A stretch of DNA of 25,574 bases from DASPWW01 sp035637595 (GTDB taxonomy: Bacteria > Actinomycetota > Thermoleophilia > Solirubrobacterales > 70-9), in NCBI GenBank assembly GCA_035637595.1, contig DASPWW010000166.1:1-25574 (forward strand). Direction: 5' to 3'. Within the stretch, counting starts at the first letter, position 1. Each line of letters opens with the position of its first letter. The position numbers and the translations under genes are program-made. The notes below the pieces were generated by a model. That model searched no databases. It saw nothing but the letters and a program-made list of their open reading frames with translations, and was not told the DNA's origin. Shown piece by piece: positions 21,726-25,574 of the stretch.

Positions 21726-23468
21726 GTGACCCCCGAGACCTCGCTGTACCGCCGCCACCGCCCCAGATCGTTCGACGAGGTGGTCGGCCAGGAGCACGTC
21801 GTGCGGACGCTTCGCAACGCCGTCGACCGCGACCGCGTCCACCACGCCTACCTGTTCGTCGGCTCGCGCGGGACCGGAAAGACCTCGATGGCCAAGATCC
21901 TCGCCGGCTGCCTCAATTGCCGGCGCGGGCCGACCACCTCGCCGTGTGGGGAGTGCGAGTCGTGCGTCACGATCGCCGCCGGGACGTCGCTCGACGTGAT
22001 CGAGATGGACGCCGCCTCGAACCGCTCCGTCGACGACATCCGCGACCTGCGCGAGCGCGTCGGCTACCTGCCCGCGGCGGGTCGATGGAAGGTCTACATC
22101 ATCGACGAGGCGCACATGCTTACCCGCGAAGCGTGGAACGCCTTCCTCAAGACGCTCGAGGAGCCGCCCCCCAACACGGTCTTCGTGCTCGCCACGACCG
22201 AGGCCCACAAGGTGATGCCGACGATCGTCGATCGCTGCCAGCGCTTCGACTTCCAACGCCCCTCACTGCCTCAGATCACCGAGGTCCTGACCCGTGTCAC
22301 GGCCGCCGAGGAGATCGAGATCGACGACGGCGCGATCGGCGCGATCGCCCGAGCCGCGAACGGGAGCTTTCGCGACGCGCTCGGAACGCTTGACCAGCTC
22401 GTCGCCTACGGCGGCGCGAGGGTCGCGACCGAGGACGTGCTCTCGGTGCTCGGGGTCGCCGATGCCGACCTGATCTTCGCCGCCGGCGACGCGATCGCGA
22501 GCGAGGACGGCAGGGCGGCGCTCGAGGCGACCGGGCGGCTCGCGCAGTCGGGGCGCGATCCCTCGCAATTCTGCCGCGACCTGGTCGCACACCTGCGCCA
22601 GCTGCTCGTCGTCAGGACCGCCGGCACGGTGCCCGACGCGTTCAGCGTCACCGCGGCGCAGGAGGAGCGCCTGCGCGAGCAGGCCGAGCGCCTCGGCGAC
22701 CAGACCCTGGTACGCGCGATCGACGAGCTGTCGGCGGCGCTGAGCGCGATTCGCGAGGGCGACGACGCGCACATGGCGCTCGAGCTCGCCGTCCTGCGGG
22801 CCGCGCGCCCCGATCTCGATCCGTCGCGCGAAGCGCTCGCCCAGCGGGTCGAGCGTCTCGAGCGCCGGCTCGCCGCGGGCGGCCCCGCGGCGCCCGCGGG
22901 GTCGGGCTCAGCGCCGGTCGAGCCTCCCGACCCCGAGGAGGTCCGCGCCCGGGCGGTGTCCGATTCCCCGAGCGAGCCCGCCGGTGGTGAGGACGCCGCG
23001 GGGGATGATCGCGGCGGGGCCGCGGCAGCGGGCGGCGCCACCGTCACGGCGGCCGTGGAGGCGATCGACATCGAGCGGATCACCGGTCTGTGGCCGGCGG
23101 TCGTGGATCAGGTCCGCCAGTCGGGCTCGGAGCTGCTGTCCACGGTCTACGAGGCGGCCCGCCCGCTCGCCGTAGACGCCGAGCAGGCCGTACTGAAGAT
23201 CGGGTTTCCGCCCAGCGCCGCCTTCAACAAGCGCAAGGCCGAGGCGCAGGCCAACCGCGAGCGCTTCGCCGAGGCGGTGCGCACGATCGTCGGCGAGAGC
23301 CTGCGCCCCGTCTACGTCCTGCTTGACGGCGAGCCCGAGGAGGAGGAGGCCAACGGTGGCGCCGCGCTCTCCGAGGACGAGCTGATCGAGCGCATAAGGT
23401 CGGAGTTCGACGCCGAGTTCGTCGAGGCGGAGGCCGAGCCCGAGGCCGCGAAGGACGAATCCGAATGA
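21726..23468 (+). CDS. dnaX: DNA polymerase III subunit gamma/tau
   Basis: 580 residues, GTG start with GGAG 8 bases upstream. The AAA+ clamp-loader ATPase shows YRRHRPRSFDEVVGQEHV, Walker A GSRGTGKTS (46-54), zinc-binding Cys at 65, 74, 77 and 80, Walker B IIDEAH (125-130) and the TTEAHK sensor-1 region. Domain III follows to about residue 365, then a Pro/Gly/Glu-rich linker and a tau-specific C-terminal domain (about 445-535) with LWPAVVDQVRQSG. It loads the beta clamp and bridges polymerase and helicase. No slippery A-run for programmed frameshifting is visible, so only the full-length form is predicted. The stop overlaps the ybaB start as ATGA. Confidence 0.96.
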   Translation: MTPETSLYRRHRPRSFDEVVGQEHVVRTLRNAVDRDRVHHAYLFVGSRGTGKTSMAKILAGCLNCRRGPTTSPCGECESCVTIAAGTSLDVIEMDAASNRSVDDIRDLRERVGYLPAAGRWKVYIIDEAHMLTREAWNAFLKTLEEPPPNTVFVLATTEAHKVMPTIVDRCQRFDFQRPSLPQITEVLTRVTAAEEIEIDDGAIGAIARAANGSFRDALGTLDQLVAYGGARVATEDVLSVLGVADADLIFAAGDAIASEDGRAALEATGRLAQSGRDPSQFCRDLVAHLRQLLVVRTAGTVPDAFSVTAAQEERLREQAERLGDQTLVRAIDELSAALSAIREGDDAHMALELAVLRAARPDLDPSREALAQRVERLERRLAAGGPAAPAGSGSAPVEPPDPEEVRARAVSDSPSEPAGGEDAAGDDRGGAAAAGGATVTAAVEAIDIERITGLWPAVVDQVRQSGSELLSTVYEAARPLAVDAEQAVLKIGFPPSAAFNKRKAEAQANRERFAEAVRTIVGESLRPVYVLLDGEPEEEEANGGAALSEDELIERIRSEFDAEFVEAEAEPEAAKDESE

Positions 23469-23851
23469 CCCGCGGTGGCCCCGGAGGCATGGACATGGGC
23501 GCCATGCTCAAGCAGGTCCAGCAGATGCAGGCCGAGATGATGAAGGCCCAGGAGCAGCTCAAGGACGAGATCGTCGAGGCCAGCGCCGGCGGCGGCACCG
23601 TCAAGGTGAAGATGAGCGGCGACCTGGTTCTCAAGGAGGTCTGGATCGACCCCGAGGCGATCGACCCCGAGGACTCCGAGGTGCTCGCCGACATGGTCAT
23701 GGCCGCCGTCAACGAGGCGATCCGCGCCGCCCAGGAGCTCGCCGGCGAGCGCATGGGCGGCATCGCGGGCGGACTCGGCGGCCTGGGCGGGCCGGGCGGC
23801 CTGGGCCCCGGCGGACCCGGCGCCGGCGGGCTTGGCCTGGCCGGCAGCTGA
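23465..23851 (+). CDS. ybaB: YbaB/EbfC family nucleoid-associated protein
   Basis: 128 residues. The Met-rich amphipathic helix MLKQVQQMQAEMMKAQEQLK is followed by VEASAGGGTVKVKMSGDLVLKEVWIDPE and a C-terminal helix with DMVMAAVNEAIRAAQEL, the whole YbaB fold. The last ~30 residues are Gly/Pro/Leu-rich and probably flexible, longer than in the Escherichia coli protein (109 aa). YbaB dimers bind DNA and coat the nucleoid. Translation is coupled to dnaX through the 4-bp overlap, the normal dnaX-ybaB-recR operon arrangement; recR does not follow within the window. Confidence 0.96.
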   Translation: MTRGGPGGMDMGAMLKQVQQMQAEMMKAQEQLKDEIVEASAGGGTVKVKMSGDLVLKEVWIDPEAIDPEDSEVLADMVMAAVNEAIRAAQELAGERMGGIAGGLGGLGGPGGLGPGGPGAGGLGLAGS

Positions 23852-23963
23852 CTAGCACCCGCGACGCCGGCGTAAGCGGGGCTGGGTACGGATGAAAGTC
23901 AAGTCCGCTTGCGCTGCTGCACCTCCATTTGCGAGAGTGTCGGTGGGCGCCGGTGACGACGAG

Positions 23964-25250
23964 CTAAAGGGCAGGTCGCTGGGGCTCTGAGGCCTGCCGC
24001 GCTGCTTGCCGCTTTGACGGCCTAGAAGATGCGCGCCCCGGTGTCGCGCCGGCGCCCTTCTTCGGCCCGCTCGCCTTCCAGTCGGCGATCAGCCGACGGT
24101 AGGCCGCCTCCGCCTGGCGCTGGAGCGCTTGCTCGGCTTCGCGCTCCTCGGGCGTCGCGCTGATCCGCTGGCCCCGGTGACGGGTGCTGCACTTCGGCGC
24201 TCCGGCCAGAAGCTCCGCGCGGCGAAGCTTGTGGCGCGAGAGCGAGGGTCGCCCGTAGGCGTAGTCCTCGCCCCTGGTGAGCATCGACCACGAGATCACC
24301 GCCAGCTTTCGCGCGACCGCGACCGTCGCTTTCTGCTTGCCCTTGCCGGCCTGGAGCCGAAGCCAGAAGGCCCTCAGCGGCCCCGGGGCCTCGGCTGCCT
24401 TCCAGGCCGCCTCGACGAGCACGTGGCGGGCGTGGGAGTTGCCGCGCTTTGAGATCCGCCCACCGCGCGCCTCTCCCTCGCCGGACTGGCGTGAGGTCGG
24501 GTCCAGCCCCAGATAGCCGACCAGCTGGCGCGGGCCCCGGAAGCGGCGAACGTCGCCGATCGCGCTCATCAGCGCCGCCGCAGAGACGACGTCGACGCCA
24601 GGGATCGTCATCAGCCGGCGAGCATCCGCGCTCGTGCTCGCCCACGTCGCGAGCTCGCGCTCGCAGGCCTCGATCTCCGCGTCGAGGAAGCCGACCTGGC
24701 GCAGGCAGCTCGACACCGTCTCTTGCTCCTCGGCGGGCAGCTCGAGCGCCGCGAGCCACTCGCGACCCCTCTTGCCGAACAGATCGGAGGCCTCCGGGGG
24801 GCCGATCAGGCGGCGCTGAAGCGCGGCGTGGACCTCGTTCTTTGCCCGCGTGCGCTGGCGGACCAGCGCCGAGCGGCGCGCGACGCGGCGCCGCAGCGCG
24901 CCGGTCGGCTGATCGGGGACCCAGACCGAGACCAGCATGTCCGCCGCCAACAGCCGCGCGAGGGTGCGCGCGTCGCAGCGGTCGGACTTCACCCGCGCGT
25001 GGGAGATCGCCCGCACCTCGGCGGCGTTCGCGACCACGACGCGGGCGACGTGGGGCTCGATGATCCTCGCCACCTCCATCGCGGGGCCGGTCGCCTCCAA
25101 GACGACCTCGTCGCTTGGGTCGAGGCTCTGGGCGAAGAGCTCGAGCTCCGCCGGGGCGGTCTTGACCCGGCCGGCCGAGCGGACCTCGCCGCCTTCGGCG
25201 ATCGCCACCTCGCAGAAGCTGGGGTGGACGTCTAACGCGATTGAACGCAT
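23964..25250 (-). CDS. IS110 family transposase (DEDD recombinase)
   Basis: 428 residues from the ATG at 25250, which has AAGGAGG a few bases upstream; the longer frame to 25364 adds 38 unrelated residues. The N-terminal RuvC-like DEDD domain has Asp7 (IALDVHP), Glu52 (VLEATGP), Asp90 and Asp93 (KSDRCDARTLARLL). The C-terminal Transposase_20 domain has LMTIPGVDVVSAAALMSAIG, FRGPRQLVGYLGLDP and GGRISKRGNSHARHVLVEAA, the region with the catalytic Ser of this family. It looks full length and intact, so the element may be active. IS110 recombinases are guided by an element-encoded bridge RNA that pairs with target and donor DNA. Confidence 0.94.
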   Translation of the reverse strand: MRSIALDVHPSFCEVAIAEGGEVRSAGRVKTAPAELELFAQSLDPSDEVVLEATGPAMEVARIIEPHVARVVVANAAEVRAISHARVKSDRCDARTLARLLAADMLVSVWVPDQPTGALRRRVARRSALVRQRTRAKNEVHAALQRRLIGPPEASDLFGKRGREWLAALELPAEEQETVSSCLRQVGFLDAEIEACERELATWASTSADARRLMTIPGVDVVSAAALMSAIGDVRRFRGPRQLVGYLGLDPTSRQSGEGEARGGRISKRGNSHARHVLVEAAWKAAEAPGPLRAFWLRLQAGKGKQKATVAVARKLAVISWSMLTRGEDYAYGRPSLSRHKLRRAELLAGAPKCSTRHRGQRISATPEEREAEQALQRQAEAAYRRLIADWKASGPKKGAGATPGRASSRPSKRQAARQASEPQRPAL

Positions 25251-25531
25251 GCGCTCCTCCTTGTTTTCGGTTGACGGTGGGAGCGCAGGGGGCAAACGAC
25301 AGCTACGGATTCGCGCTCGCAGCGCAACCGGGCCGGTCGCAGGGGCGGCCAGATAGGGATGCACGGGCTCTCGGCCCAGACCCAGACAGCGGCCTGCCCT
25401 TCCTGCGTTTCCCGAAGTGCCCCATTGCCCGGTGCGCCGACCCTAGGCCGATGCCCGGACGGGGCCTCCACGCTGCAGTTTCATGCCGGTAGGGCGGCGC
25501 ACAGCGAGCCGCTGAGGGGGCATCCCAGCCG
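25251..25531 (-). other. Non-coding DNA upstream of the IS110 transposase (candidate bridge-RNA region)
   Basis: About 280 bp with no supported gene between the transposase start and a hairpin near the window edge. In IS110-group elements the bridge RNA is transcribed from the long non-coding end upstream of the transposase, so this is the place to look. I could not identify its internal loops by eye. The length fits the usual few hundred bases. Confidence 0.4.
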
Positions 25532-25572
25532 GATGGCGCCTTATTAGCGATATGCGCGAAAAAGGCGCCATC
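25532..25572. repeat. Perfect 11-bp inverted repeat near the window's right edge
   Basis: GATGGCGCCTT (25532-25542) and AAGGCGCCATC (25562-25572) are exact reverse complements around a 19-base AT-richer spacer (attagcgatatgcgcgaaa). It could be a terminator, a sub-terminal IS structure or an operator; the window ends 2 bases later. Confidence 0.6.
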
Positions 25573-25574
25573 GC

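Larger units (their letters stand above)
23852..25574 (-). mobile_element. IS110-family insertion sequence (outer limits; exact ends not determined)
   Basis: One transposase gene with non-coding flanks. IS110 elements usually lack long terminal inverted repeats and make no or few target duplications, so the ends cannot be set from this copy alone; they lie somewhere between the ybaB stop and the transposase stop on the left, and between 25251 and the window edge or beyond on the right. The site is where recR normally follows ybaB. Confidence 0.7.

Noticed and set aside
21726..23468. Programmed frameshift making a short gamma form of DnaX
   Set aside because: No A-rich slippery heptamer or following stem is visible in the expected region.
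1..25574. CRISPR array or defence island
   Set aside because: No regularly spaced repeats and no cas, restriction, toxin-antitoxin or other defence gene was recognised.

Overview
This is a GC-rich (about 70% by eye) actinobacterial segment with many GTG/TTG starts. Several traits point to a deep-branching lineage such as Thermoleophilia (Solirubrobacterales/Gaiellales-like), although no rRNA or taxonomic marker is present to prove it. These traits are secreted proteins ending in a Cys-Ser-Leu-Asp-Gly repeat-type domain with a Lys/Arg tail, a large Alu-containing SRP RNA, and a paired flavoprotein/cyclopropane-synthase locus of the kind that makes 10-methyl fatty acids.

Layout. (1) 1-1852, minus: an FAD oxidoreductase followed by the 5' part of a cyclopropane-fatty-acid-synthase-like methyltransferase, cut by the window edge; this resembles tmsA/tmsB (bfaA/bfaB). 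(2) 1994-9267: an F420/NADP-oxidoreductase-like gene next to a compact surface-glycan block. The block holds two CE4 polysaccharide deacetylases, a nucleotidyltransferase-like/thymidylate-kinase-like fusion, an ATP-grasp enzyme, a Wzx-type flippase and a GT2 glycosyltransferase, with tight or overlapping gene ends. (3) 9268-17341: an accessory-looking stretch ending at an intact tRNA-Val(CAC). Two partial copies of the tRNA 3' half (9280-9318 and 15653-15700) lie on its 3' side in the same orientation, as expected for integration scars. Between them are a small secreted protein, a Ca-loop/CSLDG secreted protein, a divergent MMPL transporter/MarR pair, a divergent WYL regulator/VOC protein pair around a perfect 18-bp palindrome, and a glycine-rich surface protein. 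(4) 17342-23851: a large bacterial SRP RNA, a cysteine-free pyridine-nucleotide/FAD oxidoreductase, a secreted M15-like metallopeptidase, a GT-C-type membrane glycosyltransferase, then dnaX and ybaB. SRP RNA-dnaX-ybaB(-recR) is an ancient bacterial gene order; here three genes separate the SRP RNA from dnaX. (5) 23852-25574: an IS110-family element sits where recR would be expected. The non-coding DNA upstream of its transposase is where a bridge RNA would lie.

The cell-surface theme is strong: lipid modification, glycan assembly and export, secreted repeat proteins, a membrane glycosyltransferase and a murein-peptidase-like enzyme. The most interesting leads are the tRNA-Val scar series, the nucleotidyltransferase/kinase fusion inside the glycan block, the two regulator/target pairs with clear palindromic operators, and the IS110 upstream region. 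I did not find a clearly new defence or mobile system. All assignments come from reading motifs, without database searches.
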